64,000 bases of DNA from an uncultured Aliivibrio sp. (GCF_946479765.1 NZ_CAMLHO010000008.1:1-64000), one strand, 5' to 3'; counted from the first letter of the stretch, positions 18,475 to 27,710 are shown. The notes: generated by a model from the sequence alone, not told the origin. Program-made: numbers and translations.

Positions 18475-18836
18475 TTTACTTTCTCCTAGTCCACTTTGTG
18501 GTTATTTTGTAAAAAACTTATGGGTCATATTATATACATGATACCCTTACTTTGTATATTGATATAAGTCAAAAAACAACAAAAAGTGACAATTAATTCA
18601 CCTGGAAAAGATTGTTCTAAATCAACAAAGCACCATATAGCTAGCTTGTAGCACGAAAAATACAGCCTACCACTTTATTGTTACGCTTATATTTTGTAGT
18701 AATATTACTACAAAATAACATTTTTATGTGTTTTGGGAAAAATGATATTTATACTTAAGAAATAAGAGAACTACTGACAAATAAAGCATTTACCGCAATA
18801 ATAGCACCATGTTAATTTTGAAAGGAAAGTACAGAG
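18475..18836. promoter_or_regulatory. grcA / nfo divergent intergenic region
   Basis: This 362-bp AT-rich spacer holds the FNR-like site for grcA and the promoters for both genes. A TTTTGTAGT...ACTACAAAAT dyad around 18693-18717 is visible. I see no gene in it. Confidence 0.5.
18559..18572. promoter_or_regulatory. FNR-like site upstream of grcA
   Basis: TTGAT-ATAA-GTCAA differs by one base from the FNR consensus and is centred about 91 bp upstream of the grcA start codon. Activation of yfiD by FNR is established in E. coli. Confidence 0.7.
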
Positions 18837-19685
18837 ATGAAATATATCGGAGCACATGTTTCAGCTGCTGGTGGTGTTGATCAAGCACCTAAACGAGCGT
18901 ATCAAATAGGTGCCAACGCATTTGCATTATTTACCAAAAACCAGCGTCAATGGGCAGCAAAACCGTTAACAACAAAAGTCATCTCTGATTTTAAAGCAAA
19001 CTGTAAACGCTTTGGCTTTTCTAGTGATCAAATTTTACCTCATGATTCTTACTTAATTAATTTAGGTGCACCAGAAGCTGAGAAGTTAGAAAAATCTCGC
19101 GCAGCCTTTATTGATGAAATGGAACGTTGTAATCAGCTTGGTTTAACCTTATTAAATTTCCACCCTGGAAGTCATTTAAAAAAGATCTCAGAAGATGAAT
19201 GTTTGGCGCTGATTGCTGAGTCGATTAACTTAGCACATCAAGCTGTTCCTAACGTAGTTGCTGTTATTGAGAATACAGCGGGACAAGGAACAAATTTGGG
19301 GTGGAAGTTTGAGCACCTTGCTCAGATTATTGATCAAGTTGAAGATAAGAATCGTGTTGGTATTTGTATTGATACGTGTCACACCTTTGCCGCTGGCTAT
19401 GATTTAAGATCAAAAGAAGCATGTGAACATACCTTTGCAGAGTTTGAACGTATTGTTGGTTTCCAATATTTACGCGGTATGCATATTAATGATGCAAAAA
19501 TTGAGTTGGGTAGCAGGGTCGATCGCCATCAATCACTAGGAGAGGGAACGATTGGCTGGGATTGCTTTGAGTTCATTATGCAAGACGACAGATTTAATCG
19601 TATTCCTCTCGTCTTAGAGACGATTGATCCTGAGATTTGGAAAGATGAAATAGCTCAGTTAAGAACATTAAGCGAGAAGCAGTAA
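18837..19685 (+). CDS. nfo: Endonuclease IV (AP endonuclease)
   Basis: Nfo cleaves DNA 5' to abasic sites in base-excision repair. The 282-residue TIM-barrel protein contains the zinc-ligand motifs [36 protein letters not shown] and the C-terminal LVLETID. The ATG follows a GAAAGGAAAG site. The stop overlaps the ung start by one base (TAATG), so two base-excision repair enzymes are coupled. Confidence 0.97.
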   Translation: MKYIGAHVSAAGGVDQAPKRAYQIGANAFALFTKNQRQWAAKPLTTKVISDFKANCKRFGFSSDQILPHDSYLINLGAPEAEKLEKSRAAFIDEMERCNQLGLTLLNFHPGSHLKKISEDECLALIAESINLAHQAVPNVVAVIENTAGQGTNLGWKFEHLAQIIDQVEDKNRVGICIDTCHTFAAGYDLRSKEACEHTFAEFERIVGFQYLRGMHINDAKIELGSRVDRHQSLGEGTIGWDCFEFIMQDDRFNRIPLVLETIDPEIWKDEIAQLRTLSEKQ

Positions 19686-20353
19686 TGACAGTGACCTGGA
19701 ATTCGATATTATCGGCTGAAAAAGAGAAAGCTTACTATCAATCGATGATTACTCATATTGAGAATGAAAGATCGTTAGGCAAGGCTATTTTTCCTAAAGA
19801 AAAGGATATTTTTACCGCGTTTGATTTAACTGCATTCGATGATGTGAAAGTCGTGATTCTGGGTCAAGATCCTTACCACGGAGCAGGGCAAGCGCATGGT
19901 CTGTCTTTTTCTGTGTTACCGGGAGTAAAAATCCCCCCTTCTTTACGTAATATGTATAAAGAACTCGCTGATGATATAGATAGCTTTATTATGCCTGAAC
20001 ATGGTTATCTAGATAGTTGGGCTAAGCAAGGGGTTCTACTGTTAAATACGGTTCTGACTGTGGAGGAAGGAAAAGCACACTCTCACGCTAAGTTTGGTTG
20101 GGAGCTTTTCACTGATGCAATTATTCAACATATTAATGATCATAATGATGGCGCTATTTTCTTATTGTGGGGGGCTCATGCTCAAAAGAAAGGGGCTAAC
20201 ATTAATGAAGGTCGCCATTCTATTTTGAAAGCGCCGCACCCTTCACCGCTTTCTGCTCATCGTGGTTTTTTTGGTTGTAAGCACTTTTCTCAAGTAAACG
20301 AGCTACTTAAATTAAAAAATGTATCAGAGATCAATTGGAATCCAGTTGCATAA
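19685..20353 (+). CDS. ung: Uracil-DNA glycosylase
   Basis: Ung removes uracil from DNA, leaving the abasic site that Nfo can cut. The catalytic water-activating motif GQDPYHG places Asp62 as the key residue, and [13 protein letters not shown] carries the catalytic histidine and DNA-intercalation loop. The 222-residue length is typical. It is coupled to nfo, which puts two consecutive pathway steps in one transcript. Confidence 0.97.
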   Translation: MTVTWNSILSAEKEKAYYQSMITHIENERSLGKAIFPKEKDIFTAFDLTAFDDVKVVILGQDPYHGAGQAHGLSFSVLPGVKIPPSLRNMYKELADDIDSFIMPEHGYLDSWAKQGVLLLNTVLTVEEGKAHSHAKFGWELFTDAIIQHINDHNDGAIFLLWGAHAQKKGANINEGRHSILKAPHPSPLSAHRGFFGCKHFSQVNELLKLKNVSEINWNPVA

Positions 20354-20460
20354 ATTTGTTGTGTGAAATTTGAACTAAATCCTGTGTTCTCATCTCAGTG
20401 ATATACACTTAACTAAGTCATCTTAACTATTTACTTACTAGGTACTGAAGGGAGGAAAGG

Positions 20461-20988
20461 ATGCTGATAGAAAGTATATATAAAGAACATGGTTATATTA
20501 ATCGTGTTATTCAACTATTGGATAGTAAGCTTTCTCGATTGGAAGATGAAAAAACAGTCAACTATAATGTGATCCGAGAAAGTGTGAATTATTTATCTTC
20601 TGTAGCAGAAAAAGTCCATCACCCTAAAGAAGATATGATTTATCAATATTATATTGAACATTATGGGAAGCATGAAGGGCTAACTAATTTACTGCAAGAG
20701 CATCACACATTATCTGATGATACAGAGAAGTTTTCTGTTACCATTGAGATGATTTTGAATGATGCTATTGTTCCAAAAGATATATTTAAATCTTATTTGA
20801 AGGCCTTTACTCATCGAATTCGGATGCATCTTGAATTAGAAGAAAAGGAGATTTTACCTTTTTTAAAAGCTCATTTGACCGTTGATGATTGGAAAGAACT
20901 TGAACGATACTGGAGTGAAGAAGAAGACCCTGTGTTTGGAGTGCAAGTGGACAAGCGTTATCTCGAGTTAGCTGAAAAAGTAAGATAA
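20461..20988 (+). CDS. Hemerythrin HHE-domain protein
   Basis: This 175-residue helical protein has the metal-ligand pattern of HHE cation-binding domains: His10, His54 with Glu57 (HHPKED), His81/His82 (QEHH), and His118/His123 with Glu127 (THRIRMHLELEEKE). Such proteins bind a di-iron centre and are linked to oxygen, nitric oxide or iron sensing and repair. The exact role here is unknown. An AGGGAGGAAAGG site lies directly upstream. It stands alone between ung and a terminator. Confidence 0.8.
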   Translation: MLIESIYKEHGYINRVIQLLDSKLSRLEDEKTVNYNVIRESVNYLSSVAEKVHHPKEDMIYQYYIEHYGKHEGLTNLLQEHHTLSDDTEKFSVTIEMILNDAIVPKDIFKSYLKAFTHRIRMHLELEEKEILPFLKAHLTVDDWKELERYWSEEEDPVFGVQVDKRYLELAEKVR

Positions 20989-21012
20989 TTAATCTATATA
21001 TTGTTATCACAT

Positions 21013-21041
21013 AAAAGGAGAGCATAGAGCTCTCCTTTTTA
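21013..21041. terminator. Bidirectional terminator
   Basis: A stem AAAAGGAGAGC with GCTCTCCTTTT is flanked by A and T runs. It ends the hemerythrin gene on the plus strand and the DUF3545 gene on the minus strand. Confidence 0.9.
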
Positions 21042-21064
21042 TATCTAGCGTAAATTGGAAGGTT

Positions 21065-21241
21065 CTATTTAAAGAAAGAGGAATCGATGTCTCCTTTGAA
21101 TGATGGATCCAGTTCTTTTAATTCATGTAATAGCTGTCGACGATCTTGAATCTCTTCAATTTCACGCCATAAGCGCTTTGCTTGTTTTTTCTTTGTTGTC
21201 GTTTTTGTAGCCAATAAATCATTTAGTGTGTACCCATCCAT
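21065..21241 (-). CDS. DUF3545 family small protein
   Basis: The product is a 58-residue, highly charged protein (DGYTLNDLLA, a KTTTKKKQAKRLWREIEEI basic helix, then RRQLLHELKELDP). It fits the DUF3545 family of small marine gammaproteobacterial proteins, which has no known function. ATG 21241 follows GAGG; a GTG two codons upstream is possible. It is convergent with the hemerythrin gene. Confidence 0.7.
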   Translation of the reverse strand: MDGYTLNDLLATKTTTKKKQAKRLWREIEEIQDRRQLLHELKELDPSFKGDIDSSFFK

Positions 21242-21721
21242 AAGCACCTCGTTTTATAAATTAGTTAATTATTACAAAGAGTAAAAGTATTTATTTAGCA
21301 TGTTATTAATTAGCATAGAGTGAAAGATATGACCTTGAACTGTTTCTCATTTGTTTGTTTTTTATGAGTTACGTGTGAGGCAGTGATCACTAAAATGAAG
21401 TTAATCTATAATAAATTTACTTAGTTGATGTGTGTTTATAATTTATAACAAAATAAGCGTCACTTTGTTTGTTTGTTTTTTGTTAATGGTAAGTTTTGCT
21501 TTTATCGCAATTTATTTTTGCGATGGTATGTTTTTATTGCATTAATAGCGTTTAACTAAAGAAAAACAAATCAAGAAAATAGAGCAGATATCTTACTGTT
21601 TTCTATCATTTTGGTGGTGTTTTTTAGCGGCATAAATAAAGTAAATTAATATTTTTATATTGACTCAATTGTCAGTAGGATGTTTTTTTATGTTGTTTAA
21701 ATGACGTTTAAGTTTCGGCGG

Positions 21722-21746
21722 GTAGAGGCAATGTCATTATCTCTAC
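21722..21746. promoter_or_regulatory. 25-bp operator-like palindrome
   Basis: Two half-sites, GTAGAGGCAATG and the complement of GTAGAGATAATG, meet at a single central T (21734). They agree at 10 of 12 positions. The symmetric, loopless form suggests a binding site for a dimeric regulator rather than an RNA hairpin. The regulator is unknown. Confidence 0.45.
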
Positions 21747-21769
21747 ATTTGTTTTTTATTGATTTTTTA

Positions 21770-21823
21770 GTAAATACTGAGCATCATTCAGCTCGATAAT
21801 CTTCAAGGTGAGTAAGTATTTAC
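21770..21823 (+). ncRNA. Candidate three-way-junction leader RNA
   Basis: A perfect 9-bp closing stem (GTAAATACT with AGTATTTAC) encloses two smaller stems, GAGC/GCTC with an 8-base loop and ATCT/AGGT with a TCA loop. The element lies about 157 bp before the symporter gene on the same strand. It does not carry the conserved bases of the glycine riboswitch, which in vibrios precedes related transporters. It may be an uncharacterised cis-acting RNA. Confidence 0.35.
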
Positions 21824-21838
21824 ATTTACTGCTAATAA

Positions 21839-21875
21839 ATGAATAGAGTTGCACTATAAAGGGTTAACTCTTCAT
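21839..21875 (+). promoter_or_regulatory. Bulged hairpin in the symporter leader
   Basis: ATGAA and GAGTT, separated by a two-base bulge, pair with AACTC and TTCAT across a 15-base loop, giving ten base pairs. No T run follows. It sits 16 bases after the three-way junction. Confidence 0.35.
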
Positions 21876-21979
21876 TACGCCTAAATAATTGAAAATAAAA
21901 ATAAAAAATAAAGATTAGTAGGAACACTTAATTTATAGGTGTATGCAATCATTACTATTGATGTAATTGAGAGGGAAAT

Positions 21980-23422
21980 GTGACAAGTCTAATTAACTTA
22001 TTGAATGATCTATTATGGGGTTCAGTACTCGTATATCTATTAGTCGCTATTGGTATCTATTTTACTGTTCGATTAGGGTTTATTCAATTCCGCCATTTTG
22101 GCCATATGTTTTCTGTATTGAAGAACAGTAGAAAATCAGATCCGTCAGGGATCTCATCATTTCAAGCATTATGTACAAGTCTCGCAGCCCGTGTCGGTAC
22201 TGGTAATATGGCGGGTGTAGCCGTTGCTTTAACCGCTGGTGGGCCAGGGGCTATTTTTTGGATGTGGTTAATCGCCATGTTAGGGATGGCAACGTCGTTT
22301 GCTGAAAGTACATTAGCCCAATTATATAAAACCAGAGATGATGAAGGTAATTATCGTGGTGGTCCTGCCTATTATATGGAGAAGGGGTTGGGCATGCGCT
22401 GGATGGGCGTATTGTTCTCTGTCTTTTTGATCATCGCTTTTGGTTTGGTATTTAACGCCGTCCAAGCGAATTCTATTGTTGGTGCAATGCAAACCGCTTT
22501 TGGGTGGGAGCCTCTTTATGTAGGTACTGCTATTGTGATTATTTCAGCGATAGTTATTTTTGGTGGATTTAGAACCATCGCACGTACCGCTGAAATCATA
22601 GTACCAGTGATGGCATTAGCTTATTTAGCGATTGCATTATTCATCATGGTAACTAATATTGAAAAATTACCGGGCGTGATTACACTGATTTTTAAAAGTG
22701 CATTTGGCCTTCAAGAGGCCGCTGCGGGTGGTTTAGGTTACGCAATTGCACAAGCGATGATGAATGGTATTAAGCGTGGTTTATTCTCTAATGAAGCAGG
22801 TATGGGGTCAGCTCCTAATGCTGCGGCATCAGCAACGCCATATCCGCCACATCCAGCATCACAAGGTTATGTACAAATGCTTGGTGTTTTTATGGATACC
22901 ATTGTCATTTGTTCGGCAACGGTTGCCATCATTTTGATGTCTGGTGAGTACGTACCTCATGGTGAAGTCACAGGCATTGAATTAACCCAACTGGCGTTAA
23001 CAAGCCAAGTGGGTGATTGGGGGGGTATTTTTGTTGCCGTCGCTATTTTCTTCTTTGCTTTTACGTCTATTATTGCAAATTATTCTTATGCAGAAACAAA
23101 CCTTATCTTCTTAGAGCATAATCATAAAGCGGGTATTGGCATTTTCCGTATTGTTGTATTAGGTATGGTAATGTTTGGTGCATTATCTTCGTTACCAACG
23201 GTATGGGCTCTTGCTGATGTATCTATGGGGTTAATGGCGATAGTTAATTTAATTGCGATTACTTTATTATCAGGAACCGTTGTTAAGCTTGCGAAAGACT
23301 ACAATAAGCAACTTAGTGAGGGGAAAGTACCTACATTTGATAGTAAAGATTATCCAGAGTTGCATTCTCAACTTGAAGAAGGTATTTGGGATAACAATAA
23401 CAATAACAATAAAAATAATTAG
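21980..23422 (+). CDS. Sodium:alanine/glycine symporter (AGCS family)
   Basis: This 480-residue inner-membrane protein has about ten or more hydrophobic segments and the AGCS signatures GTGNMAGVAVAL near the N-terminus and FSNEAGMGSAPNAAA in the middle. The family couples sodium entry to uptake of alanine or glycine; the substrate here is not settled by sequence. The GTG at 21980 follows GAGGG. The C-terminus is a soluble tail ending in a run of asparagines encoded by AAC/AAT repeats. A terminator follows. The long structured upstream region suggests tight regulation. Confidence 0.9.
   Translation: MTSLINLLNDLLWGSVLVYLLVAIGIYFTVRLGFIQFRHFGHMFSVLKNSRKSDPSGISSFQALCTSLAARVGTGNMAGVAVALTAGGPGAIFWMWLIAMLGMATSFAESTLAQLYKTRDDEGNYRGGPAYYMEKGLGMRWMGVLFSVFLIIAFGLVFNAVQANSIVGAMQTAFGWEPLYVGTAIVIISAIVIFGGFRTIARTAEIIVPVMALAYLAIALFIMVTNIEKLPGVITLIFKSAFGLQEAAAGGLGYAIAQAMMNGIKRGLFSNEAGMGSAPNAAASATPYPPHPASQGYVQMLGVFMDTIVICSATVAIILMSGEYVPHGEVTGIELTQLALTSQVGDWGGIFVAVAIFFFAFTSIIANYSYAETNLIFLEHNHKAGIGIFRIVVLGMVMFGALSSLPTVWALADVSMGLMAIVNLIAITLLSGTVVKLAKDYNKQLSEGKVPTFDSKDYPELHSQLEEGIWDNNNNNNKNN
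23392..23419 (+). repeat. AAC/AAT microsatellite at the symporter C-terminus
   Basis: Repeats of AACAAT and AAAAAT encode a tail of asparagines broken by one lysine just before the stop codon. The tract could vary in length by slippage, changing only the last residues of the protein. Confidence 0.65.
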
Positions 23423-23456
23423 TAACCATTGTTTTTATCCATTAAATAAATAGATA

Positions 23457-23486
23457 GGGCCACGCATGCTAGCGTGGCTTTTTTTT
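23457..23486 (+). terminator. Symporter gene terminator
   Basis: A 7-bp GC-rich stem (GCCACGC with GCGTGGC, loop ATGCTA) is followed by eight Ts. Confidence 0.9.
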
Positions 23487-23539
23487 ATCCAAATAGTTAC
23501 TATCTTGGTATATAAAAAATATACAGGAATATCTTGCTC

Positions 23540-24319
23540 ATGCTTATTGTTGTTTCTCCAGCTAAAACTCTTGATTATGAAACGCCAGTACCAACAGAAG
23601 TGTTTACTCAATCTGATTTTATTTCAGATTCCGCAGAATTAATTGAGGTATGCAAAACCCTAACACCTCTTGATATTTCTAAATTAATGAAAGTCAGTGA
23701 TAAGATCGCCAGTTTAAATGCAGTGCGCTTTGAAGAGTGGTCAACGACGTTTACTCATGAAAATGCACGTCAGGCTCTTTATGCCTTTAAAGGGGATGTT
23801 TACACCGGTTTAGATGCAAATAGTTTAACTGACAGTGATATCGATTATGCACAAACTCATTTGCGTATGTTGTCAGGTTTATATGGTCTCTTAAAACCAT
23901 TAGATCTAATGCAGCCTTATCGTTTGGAAATGGGAACAAAACTAGCGAATAAGCGCGGGACAAATTTATATCAGTTTTGGGGAAGTACAATTACGCAAAA
24001 ATTGAATCAGGTTATTGCCGAGCAAGGCGACGATGTGTTGATTAATCTTGCGTCTAATGAGTATTTTAAAGCGGTGAAACCAAAAGAACTTGCAGCTAAC
24101 ATTATTACGCCAGTTTTCAAAGATTGTAAAAATGGACAGTACAAAATTATTAGCTTCTATGCAAAAAAAGCTCGCGGCTTAATGGCTCGCTATATTATTG
24201 AAAACCGTATTTCAAGCGTAGCGGCGTTAAAGGAATTTTCTGTAGGCGGTTATTACTTCGTTGCAGCGGAGTCATCAAATGATGAACTTGTGTTTAAAAG
24301 GGAAGATCAGACAAAATAA
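23540..24319 (+). CDS. yaaA: YaaA (DUF328/UPF0246) peroxide-stress protein
   Basis: The 259-residue protein matches E. coli YaaA throughout: [16 protein letters not shown] at the start, then [41 protein letters not shown] and [17 protein letters not shown]. coli YaaA limits free iron and oxidative DNA damage during hydrogen peroxide stress; the mechanism is not fully known. The ATG at 23540 is chosen over a TTG two codons upstream because it matches the E. coli start. Confidence 0.94.
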   Translation: MLIVVSPAKTLDYETPVPTEVFTQSDFISDSAELIEVCKTLTPLDISKLMKVSDKIASLNAVRFEEWSTTFTHENARQALYAFKGDVYTGLDANSLTDSDIDYAQTHLRMLSGLYGLLKPLDLMQPYRLEMGTKLANKRGTNLYQFWGSTITQKLNQVIAEQGDDVLINLASNEYFKAVKPKELAANIITPVFKDCKNGQYKIISFYAKKARGLMARYIIENRISSVAALKEFSVGGYYFVAAESSNDELVFKREDQTK

Positions 24320-24575
24320 CGGGTGATAAGAATACGCAATGTTAGCTAAATGATAGTAAAATGTATAAAAGATAACTAAATCCAGTTATATTATGTAGGT
24401 TATTGTAATTAAGGTTATTTTTTCTTTCTTATTGAAGAGAAAACAAATAAATAAGCGTGTTTTAAAAAGGATTTTACATCAAACTGACGCTCATAGTGTT
24501 AGAATTGGTATAAGTCGTCAAAATAATGGCAATCATCTCAATTTATACTGAGAATAACTATAAAGGACAAATCAA

Positions 24576-25436
24576 ATGGCAGAACAAGGCGCTGTAACTG
24601 ATTTCGCTACTAGTGGAGTAGCAAATTTAGAACATTGGTTAACGGATAATTCAGAGCTATTTATCACTTATGGTGTAAATATTATTTCAGCATTAGCAAT
24701 CCTTTTTATCGGTAACATTATCGTTAAGAAAATCGCTGGTGGTGTAGGTAAAGCTCTTGAGAAAAAGAAAATGGATAAAGCGGTTGTCGACTTTGTTCAT
24801 ACTCTAGTTCGTTACCTTCTATTTATTATCGTATTAATTGCAGCTTTAGGTAAAGTAGGTGTTCAAACCGCTTCTGTTGTTGCTGTTATCGGTGCCGCTG
24901 GTTTAGCGGTAGGTCTTGCTCTTCAAGGTTCTCTATCAAACTTTGCTGCGGGTGTGTTGATTGTTGCATTCCGTCCATTCAAATCTGGCGATTACGTTGA
25001 GATTGGTGGTGTTGCGGGTTCTGTCGAGTCAATTCAAATTTTCCAAACTATTTTAACAACACCAGATAATAAAATGGTTGTAGTACCAAATGGTGGTGTT
25101 ATTGGTAGCCCAATCACAAACTATTCTCGCCATGCAACTCGTCGCGTCGACCATGTAATTGGTGTTTCTTACAGTGCTGATCTGAAGAAAACAAAAGAAG
25201 TGATTACAAAAGTTCTTGAATCTGATGAGCGTGTTTTAAAGACACCAGCACCAACGGTTGGCGTTGTTGCTCTTGCTGATTCATCAGTTAACTTTGTTGT
25301 TCGCCCTTGGTGTAAAACAGAGCAATACTGGGATGTTTATTTTGATACGCTTCAAGCGATTAAAGAAGGTTTAGATAAGGAAGGTATCGAAATCCCATTC
25401 CCACAAATGGATGTACATTTAAATAAAGCAGATTAG
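24576..25436 (+). CDS. mscS: Small-conductance mechanosensitive channel MscS
   Basis: MscS opens under membrane tension to release solutes after osmotic downshock. The protein has 286 residues, the same as E. coli. Three transmembrane helices fill the first 120 residues, with the pore helix GAAGLAVGLALQGSLSNFAAG, followed by the beta domain (FKSGDYVEIGGVAGSV) and the C-terminal cage. An AAAGGA site precedes the ATG. It is a single gene with a TTCG-loop terminator. Confidence 0.95.
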   Translation: MAEQGAVTDFATSGVANLEHWLTDNSELFITYGVNIISALAILFIGNIIVKKIAGGVGKALEKKKMDKAVVDFVHTLVRYLLFIIVLIAALGKVGVQTASVVAVIGAAGLAVGLALQGSLSNFAAGVLIVAFRPFKSGDYVEIGGVAGSVESIQIFQTILTTPDNKMVVVPNGGVIGSPITNYSRHATRRVDHVIGVSYSADLKKTKEVITKVLESDERVLKTPAPTVGVVALADSSVNFVVRPWCKTEQYWDVYFDTLQAIKEGLDKEGIEIPFPQMDVHLNKAD

Positions 25437-25459
25437 CTTTTATTTAAATCAAAATATGA

Positions 25460-25488
25460 AATGCTACCTTCGGGTGGCATTTTTTTTA
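25460..25488 (+). terminator. mscS terminator
   Basis: A 9-bp stem (AATGCTACC with GGTGGCATT) is closed by a TTCG tetraloop and followed by eight Ts. Confidence 0.92.
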
Positions 25489-25578
25489 CCTGGCTTTTTC
25501 TTGGCAAAGATCTAGGTAAAAGGAATTATTTAGGATTACTATAGTCATAACGATATGATGTTATTTGAGATGTTTAAA

Positions 25579-26274
25579 ATGAAAAAAATTATAACTGCAC
25601 TGTGTTTATCTGCTAGCTTTTCTCCTGCGGCTTTTGCATCATCACCTGACTTTCCTCATATTGAAGTATCAGGGAAAGGTGAGATTCTTGTTGTTCCTGA
25701 TATGGCTCAGTTTTCTGTCGATGTTGTTGAAAATAAAGCAACGGCAGCAAAAGCAAAGCAAGCGGCAGATAAGGCGGTTACAGGTTTTCTTGCTCGTTTA
25801 GAAGTTCAAGGTGTTAAGCGTGAAAATATTAACAGTGGCAATATTCGTTTAACGCCTGAGTACCGTTATCCTAAAGGAAAGAAACCAGAACTGGTTGGCT
25901 ACAAAGCGATCCGAAATATTACCGTAACAGTGATGGATTTAAATAAACTAAACGGTTATTTAGATAAAGCGTTGGGTGATGGGATTAATCGTATTAATCA
26001 AATTGAACTGAAAACAAGTAAAGAAAAAGAATACATTGAAGCGGCGCGCTTAGAAGCGATTAAAGATGCCAATGAGAAAGCAAACTCATTAGCAAAAGGG
26101 TTTGGTACCGCGGTTAAAGGGGTTTGGAAAGTCTCTTATCACAATAACTATAGTCAACCTGTATTAATGAAGAGCATGAGAATGGATGCCGCATCTGGTG
26201 CGTCAGAAAGCTACCAAGATACTCAAATGGTTATTAGTGATTCAGTTTCTGTTGTGTACCGTCTTAAAAATTAA
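25579..26274 (+). CDS. yggE: SIMPL-domain periplasmic protein (YggE-like)
   Basis: The 231-residue protein has a signal peptide (MKKIITALCLSASFSPAAFA) and a SIMPL domain (DUF541) with the typical IEVSGKGEILVVPDMAQFSVDV start and NINSGNIRLTPEYRY motif. E. coli YggE is a related periplasmic protein tied to oxidative stress tolerance; its molecular activity is unclear. ATG 25579 gives a clean signal peptide; in-frame ATGs at 25570 and 25555 add only a few residues. Confidence 0.85.
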   Translation: MKKIITALCLSASFSPAAFASSPDFPHIEVSGKGEILVVPDMAQFSVDVVENKATAAKAKQAADKAVTGFLARLEVQGVKRENINSGNIRLTPEYRYPKGKKPELVGYKAIRNITVTVMDLNKLNGYLDKALGDGINRINQIELKTSKEKEYIEAARLEAIKDANEKANSLAKGFGTAVKGVWKVSYHNNYSQPVLMKSMRMDAASGASESYQDTQMVISDSVSVVYRLKN

Positions 26275-26294
26275 TCTATTTAATGGATAGAATA

Positions 26295-26331
26295 TAAAAA
26301 TGGGTTACCTAAAAAGGTAACTCATTTTTTA
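26295..26331. terminator. Bidirectional terminator between yggE and serA
   Basis: A stem of about 14 bp with one G-T pair (AAAAATGGGTTACC with GGTAACTCATTTTT) is flanked by A and T runs and serves two convergent genes. Confidence 0.88.
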
Positions 26332-26364
26332 TTGTTTAAACTATCTAGTTAAAGCGTATTTATG

Positions 26365-27594
26365 TTAATGAAGGATACGAGCTCGGATTGTTCCTTCAAT
26401 TGCTTTAAGTTGAGTTAACGCTTCTTCTGATCTAGCTGTTTCAACATCAATTACCACATAGCCCATTTCTGCTGATGTTTGCAGGTATTGAGCGGCAATG
26501 TTAATGCCTTCATCAGCAAAAATACTGTTAATTTTAGTTAGGATACCAGGACGATTTTCATGAATATGCAGGAGACGAGAAGTATCAGTATGTAATGGAA
26601 GAGAGACTTCTGGGAAGTTAACTGATGATAATGTTGACCCATTATCTGAGTATTTAGTTAACTTGCCTGCAACTTCAACACCAATATTTTCTTGGGCTTC
26701 TTGAGTTGAACCACCCACATGTGGTGTCAGAATTACATTATCAAATTTTTGTAATGGAGACTCGAATGGTTCCGCATTTGTTTTTGGTTCGGTAGGGAAT
26801 ACATCGATAGCTGCGCCACCTAGATGCCCTGATTCAAGTGCATCACATAAGTCTGGAATTTTAACGACAGTGCCACGAGCAGCATTAATAAAGATGGCAC
26901 CAGGCTTCATTCGAGAAAACTCTTCAGCGCCCATCATATCTTTTGTACCCGCTGTTTCTGGAACATGAAGAGAAATAACATCACATTTATTCAGTAATTC
27001 ACTCATGGTTTGAATTTGAGTGGCGTTACCTAATGAAAGCTTATTTTCGATATCATAGTAGTAAACACGCATGCCTAGGTTTTCAGCTAAGATCCCTAGT
27101 TGTGTTCCGATATGTCCGTAACCTACGATACCCAAACGTTTGCCTCTGGCCTCAAAAGAAGCGTCTGCACTTTTTTTCCAGATACCGCGATGAGCTTGAG
27201 CATTTTTCTCTGGGATGCCGCGAAGCAACAATAGAATTTGCCCTAACACCAATTCAGCTACACTACGGGTATTAGAAAATGGTGCGTTAAATACTGGAAT
27301 GCCGCGTTTTGCTGCTGCAGTTAAATTAACTTGGTTAGTTCCAATACAGAAACAGCCCACAGCAACTAGCTTATTTGCAGCGTCGAACACTTCTTTGGTA
27401 AGTTGAGTTCGCGATCGCAAGCCAATAAAGTGAACATCTTTCACTGCTTCAAGTAACTCCTCTTCCGACAATGAACCTTTGTGATATTCAATGTTGGTGT
27501 AACCGTCAGCTTGAAATACTTCAACGCAAGATGGGTGCAATCCTTCTAAAAGAAGAATTTTAATTTTTTCTTTTTCCAGAGATATTTTTGCCAT
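26365..27594 (-). CDS. serA: D-3-phosphoglycerate dehydrogenase
   Basis: SerA oxidises 3-phosphoglycerate, the first step of serine synthesis. The 409-residue protein has the NAD-binding GIVGYGHIGTQLG motif, the catalytic histidine in ILTPHVGGSTQEAQ, and a C-terminal ACT domain (LLHIHENRPGILTKIN) that in E. coli binds serine for feedback inhibition. It lies downstream of rpiA on the same strand, as in E. coli, but behind a terminator, so it likely has its own promoter. Confidence 0.97.
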   Translation of the reverse strand: MAKISLEKEKIKILLLEGLHPSCVEVFQADGYTNIEYHKGSLSEEELLEAVKDVHFIGLRSRTQLTKEVFDAANKLVAVGCFCIGTNQVNLTAAAKRGIPVFNAPFSNTRSVAELVLGQILLLLRGIPEKNAQAHRGIWKKSADASFEARGKRLGIVGYGHIGTQLGILAENLGMRVYYYDIENKLSLGNATQIQTMSELLNKCDVISLHVPETAGTKDMMGAEEFSRMKPGAIFINAARGTVVKIPDLCDALESGHLGGAAIDVFPTEPKTNAEPFESPLQKFDNVILTPHVGGSTQEAQENIGVEVAGKLTKYSDNGSTLSSVNFPEVSLPLHTDTSRLLHIHENRPGILTKINSIFADEGINIAAQYLQTSAEMGYVVIDVETARSEEALTQLKAIEGTIRARILH

Positions 27595-27710
27595 GTCGTT
27601 CTTATCCTTAAAAACAAAATCAATAATGATTAGGGTAGTGATTATTTATTGATGATTATAAAGTATCAAAAAATAACCAGTTTGGGTAAGAAAATTACGA
27701 AATAGTTAAT

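Larger units (their letters stand above)
21242..21979. promoter_or_regulatory. Long structured region upstream of the AGCS symporter
   Basis: This 738-bp AT-rich region has no gene I can support. Its right half contains three ordered dyads: an operator-like 25-bp palindrome (21722-21746), a predicted three-way junction (21770-21823), and a bulged hairpin (21839-21875), ending about 100 bp before the symporter start. A short perfect palindrome, AGTGATCACT, lies at 21382-21391. The left half is otherwise unremarkable. Confidence 0.6.

Noticed and set aside
21382..21391. AGTGATCACT palindrome as a CRP site
   Set aside because: The TGTGA and TCACA half-sites are not spaced by six bases, so it fits CRP poorly.
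21242..21979. Glycine riboswitch upstream of the AGCS symporter
   Set aside because: Vibrios have such riboswitches before related genes, but I could not find the conserved glycine aptamer core or tandem arrangement here.
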